The notes below the pieces were generated by a model. It ran no database searches. It worked only from the letters and a program-made list of their open reading frames with translations, and had not been told where the DNA came from. From Alphaproteobacteria bacterium (lineage in GTDB: Bacteria > Pseudomonadota > Alphaproteobacteria > Rhizobiales > Aestuariivirgaceae), in the NCBI GenBank assembly GCA_024640405.1, contig JAHEFB010000010.1:1-64000 (forward strand): a stretch of 64,000 bases of DNA, read 5' to 3'. The position numbers and the translations under genes were made by a program. Shown piece after piece: positions 16,701 to 25,290 of the stretch. Every line of letters begins with the position of its first letter. Position 1 is the stretch's first letter.

Positions 16701-17972
16701 GTGAGTCAGGCAAAGCTGGAATTTCTGGAAGCCTCGAAAACCTTCTGGAATCCGAACAAGACCCAGTTCTGGCAAGATGCCGGTGTCGATCTGGTAATCG
16801 ACCGGCGCGAGGGGTATTGCCTGTATGACATGGATGGCAAGCGCCTGATCGACGTCCATCTCAACGGCGGTACTTACAATCTCGGACATCGCAATGCGGA
16901 ACTCATCGAGGTTCTGAACGCCGGTGCCCGGCGCTTTGATATGGGAAACCACCATTTTCCGGCACTTGCACGTACCGCACTTGCGGAAGCGCTTGCCGAT
17001 TGCACCCCAGAAGGACTGCAGTATACGATCTACGGCGCCGGCGGGGCAGAAGCCGTTGAACTGGCCATCAAGTCGGCCCGCAATGCCACGCAGAAACGCA
17101 AGATCGTTTCGATCATCAAGGCCTACCACGGGCATTCCGGCCTGTCGGTCAAGACCGGTGATGAACGCTTTTCAAAAACCTTCCTGTCGGAAGACACACT
17201 GAACGAGTTCGTCCAGGTGCCGTTCAACGATTTGACGGCCATGGAAGATGCGTTGAAGGCACGCGACGTAGCAGCCGTCATCATGGAAACCATCCCGGCT
17301 ACCTACGGCTTTCCCATGCCACATGAAGGTTATCTGCCGGCGGTAAAGGCCTTATGTGTAAAGTACGACGTGCTCTACATCGCCGATGAAGTGCAGACCG
17401 GTTTCATGCGCACCGGTGAATTGTGGGGCATTACCAAGTATGGCGTAACACCGGACATCATGGTGATCGGCAAAGGCGTGACCGGCGGCATGTATCCGAT
17501 TTCGTGCTGTGTGGTCAACGAGCGCGCCGGACAATGGCTCAAGCAGGATGGCTTTGCGCACATGTCGACGGCCGGTGGGGCGGAACTTGGATGCATCGTC
17601 GCCCTGAAGGTTCTGGAAATCACCCAGCGCCCGGAAGTGGCGTCAATGGTGCGCTACATTTCCGATTTTATCCGAGCCGGGCTGGATGACATCCAGGCAC
17701 TGTACCCTGACTTCTTTATCGGTATCCGCCAGAACGGAGTCATCATGGGGCTCGAGTTCAACGACCCGGAAGGCGCCAAACCGGTCATGCGTCATCTTTA
17801 CGCCAACGGCGTGTGGGCCATTTTTTCAACACTTGACCCCAGCGTACTGCAATTCAAACCCGGCATCCTGATGACCCAGGAACTCAGTGAAGACCTGCTC
17901 AGGCGTGTTGAGGTCGCAATCGGACGGGCCGCCGAAGAAGTTATGGCCGGTGGCAGAAAGAGAACTGCCTGA
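16701..17972 (+). CDS. Class III aminotransferase / amino-alcohol phosphate phospho-lyase candidate
   Basis: A 423-residue PLP enzyme of the class III (ornithine/omega-aminotransferase) fold. It shows the Gly-rich YGAGGAEAVELAIKSAR, the Asp that contacts the PLP ring in YIADEVQTGFMRTG, and the Schiff-base lysine in MVIGKGVTGGMYP. It starts with GTG and is divergent from the APH-type kinase. The stop overlaps the aldehyde dehydrogenase start (17972). In the RMM route the equivalent enzyme acts on amino-propanol phosphate to release propionaldehyde. Here that is inferred from the gene set, and ordinary transamination is the alternative. Confidence 0.85.
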   Translation: MSQAKLEFLEASKTFWNPNKTQFWQDAGVDLVIDRREGYCLYDMDGKRLIDVHLNGGTYNLGHRNAELIEVLNAGARRFDMGNHHFPALARTALAEALADCTPEGLQYTIYGAGGAEAVELAIKSARNATQKRKIVSIIKAYHGHSGLSVKTGDERFSKTFLSEDTLNEFVQVPFNDLTAMEDALKARDVAAVIMETIPATYGFPMPHEGYLPAVKALCVKYDVLYIADEVQTGFMRTGELWGITKYGVTPDIMVIGKGVTGGMYPISCCVVNERAGQWLKQDGFAHMSTAGGAELGCIVALKVLEITQRPEVASMVRYISDFIRAGLDDIQALYPDFFIGIRQNGVIMGLEFNDPEGAKPVMRHLYANGVWAIFSTLDPSVLQFKPGILMTQELSEDLLRRVEVAIGRAAEEVMAGGRKRTA

Positions 17973-19561
17973 TGGATCCGGCGGTCAGCAATCTAGTTGA
18001 TATTTCAGCCACACCGGCTGCCATGCATGCAAAGGCGGACATGGTGCTGGAGCGTGCCAGGTGGGCAAGCCAGGTGTTCCAGCGTTACGACCGTGACAAG
18101 ACGCAGAGTATCGCGCGGGCGGTTGCGGAAGCCGCGCATGCCAAGGCCGGTGAATATGCTGCCTGGGCAGTTCGCGAGACCGGCTTTGGTGTCGCCGAGC
18201 ACAAGAAACTGAAAAACGAGCTGTCCAGCCTGCCGCTGGTTGACCATTACGACAATGCCGATTTCGTAAATACGCGGATCGATGAGGCTACCGGTATCGT
18301 GGAGATTCCCAAGCCGGCCGGCGTTGTCTTTGCGCTGGTTCCCTCCACCAATCCGATCGCAACGATATATTTCAAGGTCCTGTCCGCACTAATGACCCGC
18401 AATGCCATCGTCATCAGCCCGCATCCCGCGGCACGCGAGGTGTCTGTGGACGCTGTCCGCATGCTGGCAGAGGCGGCTGAAAATGCCGGTGCCCCGGAAG
18501 CGACGATTCAGGTAATCGACGAGATTTCCCTGCCGCTCATCGATGAATTCATGAAGTCTCCGAAAACCGATGTAATCCTCGCCACCGGCGGCACGCCAAT
18601 GGTGCGGGCGGCCTATTCTTCTTCCAATCCGGCGATCGGGGTCGGACCTGGCAATGCGCCGGTTCTGGTCGATGAGACTGCGAACCTGAAAGCAGCGGCG
18701 GGCCACATCGTTGACAGCAAGAGTTTCGACAACTCGGTCTTGTGCACCAACGAAAGCGTCCTGATCGCTCTGGACAAAATTGCCGACGGACTCAAGCGGG
18801 CACTGGCTTCGGCGGGCGCGCATATCTGTACATCGGATGAAACCGGTATGCTGCGCAATTACCTGTTCCACGATCGCGGTTTCAACGTGGAGGCACTGGG
18901 CCGCGATGCCACCTGGATCGCCGAGCAGGCCGGTTTCAAGGTCAACAAGCGCACAAGAATTCTGATTACACCAATAGACATGATCGGTGTCGGAGAACAG
19001 CTGTCGCGCGAAAAACTGTGTCCCGTACTGGGGTTTTATTCAGCCCGCAGCATGGACCAGGCGCTGCGCCAGTCCCGTGCGCTCCTGCGATTTGCCGGTG
19101 CCGGCCATTCCGCCGCGATCCACTCGAACGACGATCAGGCGATAATGGATTTTGCAGCTGCCGTCGAAGTCTACCGGGTTGTAGTCAATGCTCCGTGCAG
19201 CCAGGGCGCGGCCGGATTTGCAACCCGGCTGGCGCCAACCTTCACCATCGGCACGGGCTTTTTCGGCCGCTCGTCAGTTGGCGAGAACATCGGTCCCAAT
19301 CATCTTGTCAACTGGACACGGGTTGCCTGGCACAAGGACGCCTCGCGAGCAGACATTTCGGCCGCTGCGATGAACCTGAAGCATGCAGGCCCCCTGCCCA
19401 GGGCGCCGGCAGACGGTGTGCCCGGTCAAGGCAGGCCTGCATCGGTTGCCGCTCCGCAGGGCGTTTCCGGGGAAGCCGGCAAGGATCAATTGCGAGAACA
19501 GATTCGCGCCATCATCGCAGAAGAACTACGCACTGTCCTGAAGGGGCAACGAGATGGCTGA
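17972..19561 (+). CDS. CoA-acylating aldehyde dehydrogenase with C-terminal encapsulation-peptide-like helix
   Basis: A 529-residue enzyme of the PduP/EutE type. The catalytic Cys sits in FDNSVLCTNES, the cofactor segment is PAIGVGPGNAPVLVDE, and PAGVVFALVPSTNPIATIY is characteristic of acylating members. It would turn an aldehyde plus CoA and NAD+ into acyl-CoA inside the compartment. After the catalytic domain comes a Pro/Gly/Ala-rich linker (from about residue 480) and then an amphipathic tail, LREQIRAIIAEELRTVLKG. That is the expected form of a C-terminal encapsulation peptide, as in the RMM aldehyde dehydrogenase. It overlaps the first shell gene by 8 nt. Confidence 0.9.
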   Translation: MDPAVSNLVDISATPAAMHAKADMVLERARWASQVFQRYDRDKTQSIARAVAEAAHAKAGEYAAWAVRETGFGVAEHKKLKNELSSLPLVDHYDNADFVNTRIDEATGIVEIPKPAGVVFALVPSTNPIATIYFKVLSALMTRNAIVISPHPAAREVSVDAVRMLAEAAENAGAPEATIQVIDEISLPLIDEFMKSPKTDVILATGGTPMVRAAYSSSNPAIGVGPGNAPVLVDETANLKAAAGHIVDSKSFDNSVLCTNESVLIALDKIADGLKRALASAGAHICTSDETGMLRNYLFHDRGFNVEALGRDATWIAEQAGFKVNKRTRILITPIDMIGVGEQLSREKLCPVLGFYSARSMDQALRQSRALLRFAGAGHSAAIHSNDDQAIMDFAAAVEVYRVVVNAPCSQGAAGFATRLAPTFTIGTGFFGRSSVGENIGPNHLVNWTRVAWHKDASRADISAAAMNLKHAGPLPRAPADGVPGQGRPASVAAPQGVSGEAGKDQLREQIRAIIAEELRTVLKGQRDG

Positions 19562-20180
19562 ACTGAGGTCCTTTATATTCATTGATCAACTGCAGCCGCA
19601 GACACTGGCCTATCTCAGCTCGTGGATTCGCGGCTCGCTGCCGCGTGCAAATATGGCAGCCCAGATCATCGAGGTTGCACCGGGCCTCGACATTGAAGCG
19701 CTGACAGACATTGCGGTGAAGCACGCCGATGTGAAAGCCGGTATTCTTGTCGTCGAGCGGCAGTTTGGCTATCTGGAATTTCATTCGCGCGATACATCGT
19801 CGGTCAAGGCATCCGCTGCAGCCGTGCTTGATGCACTCGGTGCCAGCGCAAGCGACGCAACCAAGCCGAAAATTCTGGGCTCCAGGGTCATTACAAACAT
19901 CGATCACCAGCACGCGTTTCTGATCAACCGCAACAAGCTTGGATCGATGGTGATCCCTGGCGAGACACTGTACACGCTTGAGATGCAACCGGCGTCATAC
20001 GCGATCCTGGCAGCCAATGCGGCAGAAAAGGCCGCCAATGTGAAGGTTGTCGATTATCGCATGATTGGTGCAAACGGCCGCGTCTACCTGACCGGCAGCG
20101 AGGCAGAGATACCCAGCGCACGCGAGGCTGCGGAAATGGCCTTGCGCGAACTTGGGGCTGATGAGGAGTACGCCGCATGA
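19554..20180 (+). CDS. BMC-T tandem-domain shell protein 1
   Basis: A 208-residue protein made of two BMC (pfam00936-type) folds. The first half contains ERQFGYLEFHSRDTSSVKAS and the second half ends GRVYLTGSEAEIPSAREAAE. Tandem-domain proteins form pseudohexameric trimers that tile the shell facets and often gate larger pores. It shares the exact pattern ERQFG-x-LE-x-HSRD with the second tandem protein at 21262-21891, so the two are paralogues. It overlaps the aldehyde dehydrogenase stop and the next gene start. Confidence 0.88.
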   Translation: MAELRSFIFIDQLQPQTLAYLSSWIRGSLPRANMAAQIIEVAPGLDIEALTDIAVKHADVKAGILVVERQFGYLEFHSRDTSSVKASAAAVLDALGASASDATKPKILGSRVITNIDHQHAFLINRNKLGSMVIPGETLYTLEMQPASYAILAANAAEKAANVKVVDYRMIGANGRVYLTGSEAEIPSAREAAEMALRELGADEEYAA

Positions 20181-20620
20181 GCGATGCTGCCATCAATCAG
20201 ATGATACGTGAGGTACTGGCTGAGGAACTGGCAAAACTGCGTCCAGGCGCTGCCGGTGAAAAACCAGGCACGCAATATGAGACGGTTCGGATTTCCTCTG
20301 CAGCCGACCTGAATTCATTTGCGCGGCGCATCCTTGCCATGGCCGACAATTCCGGGGAGCGGCGTGAATTCGAACAGGGCCGGCTGGTGTTCGAGCTGGC
20401 CGGATCGCAATCAGGTGCTGTGCCTGCCGGATCATCTGCATCACAAGTTTCGACAGGCCCGGTACACACAATCGAGACCGGTTTCGTATCCGAACGTCAC
20501 ATCGACAAGCTCGACAGGAATATCAAGCGTGTCATCGTCGGCAAGGCCGTGCGGATGACACCGCTGGCACGTGACCGCGCCCGTCAGCGCGGAATCATCA
20601 TTGAAAGGATGGAGCCATGA
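20177..20620 (+). CDS. Compartment-associated protein with N-terminal encapsulation-like helix
   Basis: This 147-residue protein has no enzyme motif. Its N-terminus, INQMIREVLAEELAKLRPG, is nearly the same helix as the C-terminal tail of the aldehyde dehydrogenase (IR-x-[VI]-[LI]-AEEL). A Ser/Gly/Ala-rich linker separates a central domain (YETVRISSAADLNSFARRIL) from the C-terminus. The end, KAVRMTPLARDRARQRGIII, carries the TPLARD-x-AR pattern seen in several compartment accessory proteins (PduM-like and an uncharacterised RMM protein). Its place between the BMC-T and BMC-P genes, with 4-nt overlaps on both sides, argues for a core scaffold, cargo-adaptor or shell-associated role. The exact function is unknown. 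Confidence 0.7.
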   Translation: MSDAAINQMIREVLAEELAKLRPGAAGEKPGTQYETVRISSAADLNSFARRILAMADNSGERREFEQGRLVFELAGSQSGAVPAGSSASQVSTGPVHTIETGFVSERHIDKLDRNIKRVIVGKAVRMTPLARDRARQRGIIIERMEP

Positions 20621-20859
20621 TCAAGGGAAAGGTAATAGGCAGGGTCTGGTCGACCAAACGTGTCCAGCCATTGCCGCAAGGCGCCCTGCTGGAAGTCGAG
20701 ACCGAAGACGGAGGACGCCTGGTTGCGTTCGATCCGCTGGGCTGCGGCGAGGGCGAGGAAGTTCTGATCACGCAGGGCTCTGTAGCAGCAGGATATTTCG
20801 AGGGCATCAAGGCCCCGGTTGATGCCCTGGTAATCGGATCAATCGACGAACGCACTTAA
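20617..20859 (+). CDS. BMC-P pentameric vertex protein (EutN/CcmL type)
   Basis: An 80-residue EutN/CcmL-family protein. It starts IKGKVIGRVWSTKRVQPLPQ and has VAFDPLGCGEGEEVLITQGS and the C-terminal PVDALVIGSID. All are hallmarks of the pentamer that caps the icosahedral vertices. It overlaps the preceding gene by 4 nt. Only one BMC-P is present in the locus. Confidence 0.93.
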   Translation: MIKGKVIGRVWSTKRVQPLPQGALLEVETEDGGRLVAFDPLGCGEGEEVLITQGSVAAGYFEGIKAPVDALVIGSIDERT

Positions 20860-20903
20860 ACGACTGAAACTTAATCGTAATTTCTTCAACAGGAGGAAGA
20901 ATA

Positions 20904-21188
20904 ATGTCCAATCAAGCTTTGGGAATGATCGAAACCAAGGGTTATGTTGCTGCCCTGGCTGCTGCAGACGCCATGGTCAAGGCGGCCAATGTCACCATTG
21001 TCGCGCGCGAAGAGGTCGGCGACGGCCTGGTATCGGTAGTGATCCGTGGAGACGTCGGCGCCGTCAAGGCTGCGACAGAGGCAGGCGCTGAAACGGCCAG
21101 CCAGGTTGGTGAAATGGTTTCCGTGCATGTCATCCCGCGACCACATACAGATCTCAGCAAGCACTTTGCAGCAGCAGCCGGCAAGTAA
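20904..21188 (+). CDS. BMC-H hexameric shell protein
   Basis: This 94-residue single-domain BMC protein begins [20 protein letters not shown], the canonical opening of PduA/EutM/CsoS1. The pore-loop region is [16 protein letters not shown] and the C-terminus is [15 protein letters not shown]. It forms hexagonal facets with a central pore. It has its own good ribosome-binding site (AACAGGAGGAAGAATA-ATG), consistent with the high expression needed for the main shell tile. Confidence 0.95.
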   Translation: MSNQALGMIETKGYVAALAAADAMVKAANVTIVAREEVGDGLVSVVIRGDVGAVKAATEAGAETASQVGEMVSVHVIPRPHTDLSKHFAAAAGK

Positions 21189-21261
21189 TCCGCATTGACG
21201 GTTCTGAGAAGTGACAGCGGCATGCCAAGGCATGCCGGCTGGGCTCAATTTGGGAGCGACG

Positions 21262-21891
21262 ATGACTGAGCTTCGCGTCTATTTGCCGATTTCCGATCTG
21301 CAACCGCAGTTTGCGGCCTACATGTCGACACCAATGCGCGCTCGCGGCTATCCGCCAATGGCGGGTGACAACTCCCTTATCATCGAGGTCGCGCCGGCGC
21401 TGTCGATACATCGTGTCGTGGACCTGGCGCTCAAGGCTGCACCGGACATGGAGCCCGGCATCCTGTTTACCGAACGCCAGTTCGGGCTGCTGGAACTGCA
21501 TTCGCGCGATGTCGACGTAGTCAACGCGGCCGGCAAGGCCATACTTGACGGCATCGGCGCCAAGGCAACCGACCAACTCGCCCCTTCCACTTTATACACC
21601 GACATCATCGAGAACATTTCCGATCAGCATGCCATTATACTCAACCGAATGCGCAATGCCTCGATGATCCTGCCGGGCCAGTCACTGCTGCTGTACGAGA
21701 TGGCCCCGGCCCTGTTTGCTGCGGTTGCAGCAAATGAGGCGGAACGCGCGGCGCCGGAAACGGTTATCGTCGATGTGCAGATGATGGGCGCGTCGGGGCG
21801 CATCTTCATGGCCGGCGAACCGGCCGACTTGAAACTCGCCCAGCAAACCATCGGCAAGACACTCAAATCAGTCGAAGGGCGCTCTGCTTAA
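21262..21891 (+). CDS. BMC-T tandem-domain shell protein 2
   Basis: A 209-residue two-domain BMC protein paralogous to the one at 19554-20180. Shared blocks include ELR at the start, IIEVAP and ERQFG-x-LE-x-HSRD in domain 1, and ASGRIFMAGEPADLK near the end of domain 2. The ATG follows GGGAGCGACG. Having two BMC-T genes with one H and one P is compatible with two pore types, possibly a gated and a small-pore tile. It ends 17 nt before the convergent amine oxidase gene. Confidence 0.88.
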   Translation: MTELRVYLPISDLQPQFAAYMSTPMRARGYPPMAGDNSLIIEVAPALSIHRVVDLALKAAPDMEPGILFTERQFGLLELHSRDVDVVNAAGKAILDGIGAKATDQLAPSTLYTDIIENISDQHAIILNRMRNASMILPGQSLLLYEMAPALFAAVAANEAERAAPETVIVDVQMMGASGRIFMAGEPADLKLAQQTIGKTLKSVEGRSA

Positions 21892-21907
21892 ACAACCCGG
21901 TTGATGC

Positions 21908-23869
21908 CTATTCCTTCATTGCATTGGCAGGGCAACTCGCGGCATTGGCCTGCGACGGCAGGTCCAGGCACGGATTGCGGTCAAAGAAGCCGGAAGGCAT
22001 CAACTTGAAACCCGATGAAATACAGTTCTGCACCGGGAAATCCTCCAACCGCGGCTGATGATGCAGACCGAATGTATGCCATGCTACAATGTCCGTGTTC
22101 GCGACAACGGCATCGTCGCTGATGAAGCGCGACAACCCGTCTGTCCCATCAGAGTGGTTCATGTATTCTCCCGCGGGATAGCGTTCGTCGGGATCGAATT
22201 TCGTAACCCACAGGTGATTGTACGCAAAAGCTGCGCGCTTGCCGGAAGGTGAGTCCGGTGCCATGAACGGGGTGACGCAGTGTGACGGCTCAAGCTTGTA
22301 GGCAACAGGCTGCGACAGATAGTTGGTCTTGCCCGGATTGATGAATTTCCAGTAACGCTGATGTTGCGGGCTAATCTGACGGGCTGCGGCTTTTTCCGTC
22401 TCCAGAACAGTTTCTTCCTGGTAAAATGCATTACCATAAGGATTATCGTCTCCTGCGGGCATTGGATAAGTGTTGCATTCGACTACCGAATTATCGTCGC
22501 CATCGACAGCCATATCGAGACGGCAGCAGAACACGTGCTGATGAATCTGTCCGAAGACCCCGGGTGCCACTTCGGTCGCAAACTTGTCCGGCACGCCGGG
22601 TTCGCCGGCCACCGTGTTCAAGATGCCGGTTGCCTTCATCTCGAATTCCATCGTGCCGTCGAGGTAGAAATACCAGTACATGGCATACTCGTAATTGCCG
22701 ACGGTGGCGATTGACGAAATGACCAGCCGGCGGGCACGGCGAACTTCGACCCTCTCGGTCCGGAAATCGGTATGCTTCCACAATACTCCATGATCTTCCT
22801 CATGGATGCAGATCGCCTTGGGGATATGGAATATGTTGCCATGCATGTCGTTCAGGTCGACGTCAAGATACTGGATAGCGCCCAGGCAATCACAACCCAG
22901 TTCCAGCGAATTGACCAGTTTGCCGATGCCGTACTCGCCGACATCAAACACACTCTTCCTGAAATGTCCGCTCTTCGGGCTGCCATAGGGTACGACCATT
23001 TCAGCAAGTGACGCACGATAGACTACGGGCCTGTTATCGAACTTGATGTCATGCAGGGTCAGGCTTTCGCGCGCATTGAACCCGATCACAAGTGACCAGT
23101 CGTGCCAGGAAATCTGTCTTCCGGTCAGGGTGAAACTCACACCATCGGGTTGCGCGACGTTTATCGGCTTGAGGTGTTCGCGGGTTTTCGTCTGGAACTG
23201 ACTGTCATAGTTATGCTCGCCCATGGGTATCGGCGTCACGCCATAATCGTCGATGCGGATCACTTCTCCCGTCTTGATATCGACGACCCCGTTGAGCCCT
23301 TCGACAGGATGAGCATACAGATTGTCGAATTCGCCGGTGCGCATCCAGACAAAGGTATGGCAAAGGTGACGCCCCTCCTCACCAGCGATGTCAAAATTGC
23401 CGGCCGACCATGGATCAACGCAGACCAGTGACATGTCGGTAATGCCACGCCGTTCACAGGCGGCGATGAAGTCGGGATGGGTCTTCACCATCTCCTCGAT
23501 GACCATGAATTCCTCGAGCTGGATCATCGGCCGGGCATCAGGCCGGTGTTCAATATCGGCGATAGAGCCATCATCGATTGACACGGTCATCCGCCATACG
23601 CCGATGCCGCCCGAACGAAATACTGCAACCCGCGCCTGTCTGTTGAGTGGATCACCGGATACGAAGGCCCTGACTTCTGCCTTGGGCGGTTCCTTTAGCT
23701 CGATTGTTTCGAAACAAACGTCATCGCCAAAATCGGGATGCCCGCGCACGGCAGCCGTGACCGCCAGTATTTCATCGGCTGTCAGCGCATCAAGAGGATG
23801 ACTGGCCTGTTTGTGCGATGCTGAATGAGCACATCCACCCGCGCTTTCCTGAGTGACGATATCGTCCAT
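21908..23869 (-). CDS. Copper-containing primary amine oxidase
   Basis: A 653-residue copper amine oxidase. The tyrosine that becomes topaquinone lies in SIATVGNYEYAMYWYFY, matching the T-x-x-N-Y-D/E consensus. The catalytic-base Asp is in SVFDVGEYGIGKLVN. The copper histidines are in GQIHQHVFCCRLDM and, for the third, in AWHTFGLHHQPRLEDFP. There is no signal peptide, so it is cytosolic. It would oxidise a primary amine to an aldehyde, H2O2 and ammonia. It converges on the shell operon with a 17-nt gap; aminoacetone is a known substrate of the family, which fits an amino-alcohol locus, but the link is inferred from position. Confidence 0.9.
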   Translation of the reverse strand: MDDIVTQESAGGCAHSASHKQASHPLDALTADEILAVTAAVRGHPDFGDDVCFETIELKEPPKAEVRAFVSGDPLNRQARVAVFRSGGIGVWRMTVSIDDGSIADIEHRPDARPMIQLEEFMVIEEMVKTHPDFIAACERRGITDMSLVCVDPWSAGNFDIAGEEGRHLCHTFVWMRTGEFDNLYAHPVEGLNGVVDIKTGEVIRIDDYGVTPIPMGEHNYDSQFQTKTREHLKPINVAQPDGVSFTLTGRQISWHDWSLVIGFNARESLTLHDIKFDNRPVVYRASLAEMVVPYGSPKSGHFRKSVFDVGEYGIGKLVNSLELGCDCLGAIQYLDVDLNDMHGNIFHIPKAICIHEEDHGVLWKHTDFRTERVEVRRARRLVISSIATVGNYEYAMYWYFYLDGTMEFEMKATGILNTVAGEPGVPDKFATEVAPGVFGQIHQHVFCCRLDMAVDGDDNSVVECNTYPMPAGDDNPYGNAFYQEETVLETEKAAARQISPQHQRYWKFINPGKTNYLSQPVAYKLEPSHCVTPFMAPDSPSGKRAAFAYNHLWVTKFDPDERYPAGEYMNHSDGTDGLSRFISDDAVVANTDIVAWHTFGLHHQPRLEDFPVQNCISSGFKLMPSGFFDRNPCLDLPSQANAASCPANAMKE

Positions 23870-24146
23870 GGCATAACCTCCCTGCAGCTTGCCGCACTCC
23901 CCGTGGCATGACTTTCCGGTTTTTACGATAATTTTCTATCTGTCTGAGCAGACATGTTACCGAGCGCCCAATCGAATTGTAAGCACGAAACAGAACAAAA
24001 AACAGCTCGTGCAACAGCAATGTGAGTTGCGGATTGCAAACAGGCATGCCGACCAAACCCAGCCCGACTTCAAACCATCGCACTATATCAATTTTGCCAG
24101 ATTGAACGGCCTTCTTGACCGGTCTAGTTTGGCGCAGGCGAGCATT
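23870..24146. other. Intergenic region upstream of amine oxidase and second leader
   Basis: The gap between two divergent genes shows no convincing coding content. The part close to the amine oxidase start is A/T-richer (ACGATAATTTTCTATC near 23928-23943) and is a plausible promoter area for it. The right end runs into the conserved hairpin leader at 24147. Confidence 0.4.
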
Positions 24147-24174
24147 GGGGCAGGTTGGAAACCGGGAAACCTGC
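24147..24174 (+). promoter_or_regulatory. Conserved hairpin leader, copy 2
   Basis: These 28 nt are identical to 5211-5238, again ending 1 nt before an ATG. The GCAGGTT/AACCTGC stem is conserved. The overlapping frame ends GAGWKPGNLR with its TGA overlapping the ATG (ATGA). Just upstream the two copies differ at agt/agc (both Ser) and gtc/att (Val/Ile), which suits conservation of a peptide as well as of an RNA. Confidence 0.6.
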
Positions 24175-24175
24175 G

Positions 24176-24739
24176 ATGAAAATTATTGCAATCGTGTTAA
24201 CTGTCGGTCTGACAGCATTGCTGTTGCAAACGGCCAAGGCGGCTGCGCCGGAGACAAAACAACGCAAGTTCTGTCGCAACTACGCGTCAACTGCCAAGGA
24301 GGCCGCTGATCGAAACCGCGGTCAGCGATGCTATTTCAAGGGCTCAAGATGGGGAACTGATCCCAACAGACACTTTGCGTGGTGCATGACAGGCCCGGCA
24401 AAACTAGCATTGTCAAAGGAAACTTTTGCCAGACGGCAAGGTCTGGACGAGTGCCGCGAACGCCGGCGGCTATGCCGCACTTATGCGACATACGCCATCA
24501 GTGCAATAGAAAAGGCGTTCAGGCGCGATCTCCCGAAACAGCCCGGGGCGGCTCTTCTTGGCAAACGGGACAAGAAGCGGCTTTGCAGAGACAAAACCAC
24601 CAGCATTGTCGGCAAACAGATGTATTCGATTTGGAAACGACAATCCAGAATCAGGCACGAAGACTGGTGCATGGCGGTCGGTTTGAAGAAAGCCAATCAA
24701 ATAGAAGCTTTGCGAAGTCACCGCTTGGGTAGTTGTTGA
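24176..24739 (+). CDS. Secreted Cys/Trp-rich repeat protein
   Basis: The protein has 187 residues. The signal peptide (MKIIAIVLTVGLTALLLQTA) has a likely cleavage after AKA. The mature part carries a motif of the form C-x-x-YA-x-x-A...C-x-FKGSRW...H-x-x-WC...L-x-x-C, in KFCRNYASTAKEAADRN, RCYFKGSRWG, HFAWCMTG and GLDEC. A second, degenerate copy starts LCRTYATYAISAIEKAF and includes HEDWCMAVG. Even numbers of cysteines suggest disulfides in the periplasm or outside. Proteins with this repeat are common and uncharacterised in Hyphomicrobiales. It shares only its leader, not its sequence, with the protein at 5240. Confidence 0.7.
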   Translation: MKIIAIVLTVGLTALLLQTAKAAAPETKQRKFCRNYASTAKEAADRNRGQRCYFKGSRWGTDPNRHFAWCMTGPAKLALSKETFARRQGLDECRERRRLCRTYATYAISAIEKAFRRDLPKQPGAALLGKRDKKRLCRDKTTSIVGKQMYSIWKRQSRIRHEDWCMAVGLKKANQIEALRSHRLGSC

Positions 24740-24771
24740 CGCGGTTTGATCCAGACATAAGGACGCAAGCG

Positions 24772-25290
24772 ATGTTGATCAGGATTTCCGTTGCCACCGG
24801 CTTGTTCATTTGTCTGTTGAGTGCACTTGCCACAGCCCAGGCCAAACCGGTGGTTGATGCAGCCGTATTCGCAAATGACCGGACCTATCTGTTTTCCAGT
24901 ATCGGCTATTTTCGGCTGAAAAACGGGATTGTCGAAAAAGGTTATCCGAAGCTCATGAACAGGTGGAAGGGCCTGCCGGACGTGTTTTTGCAGGGAATTG
25001 ATGCAGCCCTTTACAATCCGAAGAACAAGAAACTCTACTTCTTCAAGGGCAGACAGTATGTGCGTCTGTCGGGGCGAACCGTCGAAAAAGGTTATCCCGC
25101 CCCGATCGCGAAACACTGGACGGGCCTGCCGAAGAAGTTCCACGGCAATATTGATGCAGCCATCTACCGCAAGGGACATGCCTACTTCTTCATCGCTTCA
25201 AGTTGCAGCTCATCGCCGGTATCAAACTCACCGGCGGCAAGTTCGTCGTTACCCATGGATTTCCCGATTCAGACACCCTGGCAGGGGTAA
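24772..25290 (+). CDS. Secreted hemopexin-repeat protein, probably frameshifted in the last repeat
   Basis: The signal peptide (MLIRISVATGLFICLLSALA) is followed by hemopexin-like repeats. Repeat 1 is VDAAVFANDRTYLF...IVEKGYPKLMNRWKGLP, repeat 2 IDAALYNPKNKKLYFFKGRQ...VEKGYPAPIAKHWTGLP, and repeat 3 begins NIDAAIYRKGHAYFF. The frame then turns to low-complexity Ser/Ala. In another frame the DNA from 25197 to 25298 reads FKLQLIAGIKLTGGKFVVTH, then GFPDS, which continues repeat 3 (GKFVVTHGFP matches GRTVEKGYP). A single indel near 25185-25200 would restore a ~175-residue repeat protein. Such proteins bind haem or other ligands in various systems; the role here is unknown. Confidence 0.65.
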   Translation: MLIRISVATGLFICLLSALATAQAKPVVDAAVFANDRTYLFSSIGYFRLKNGIVEKGYPKLMNRWKGLPDVFLQGIDAALYNPKNKKLYFFKGRQYVRLSGRTVEKGYPAPIAKHWTGLPKKFHGNIDAAIYRKGHAYFFIASSCSSSPVSNSPAASSSLPMDFPIQTPWQG

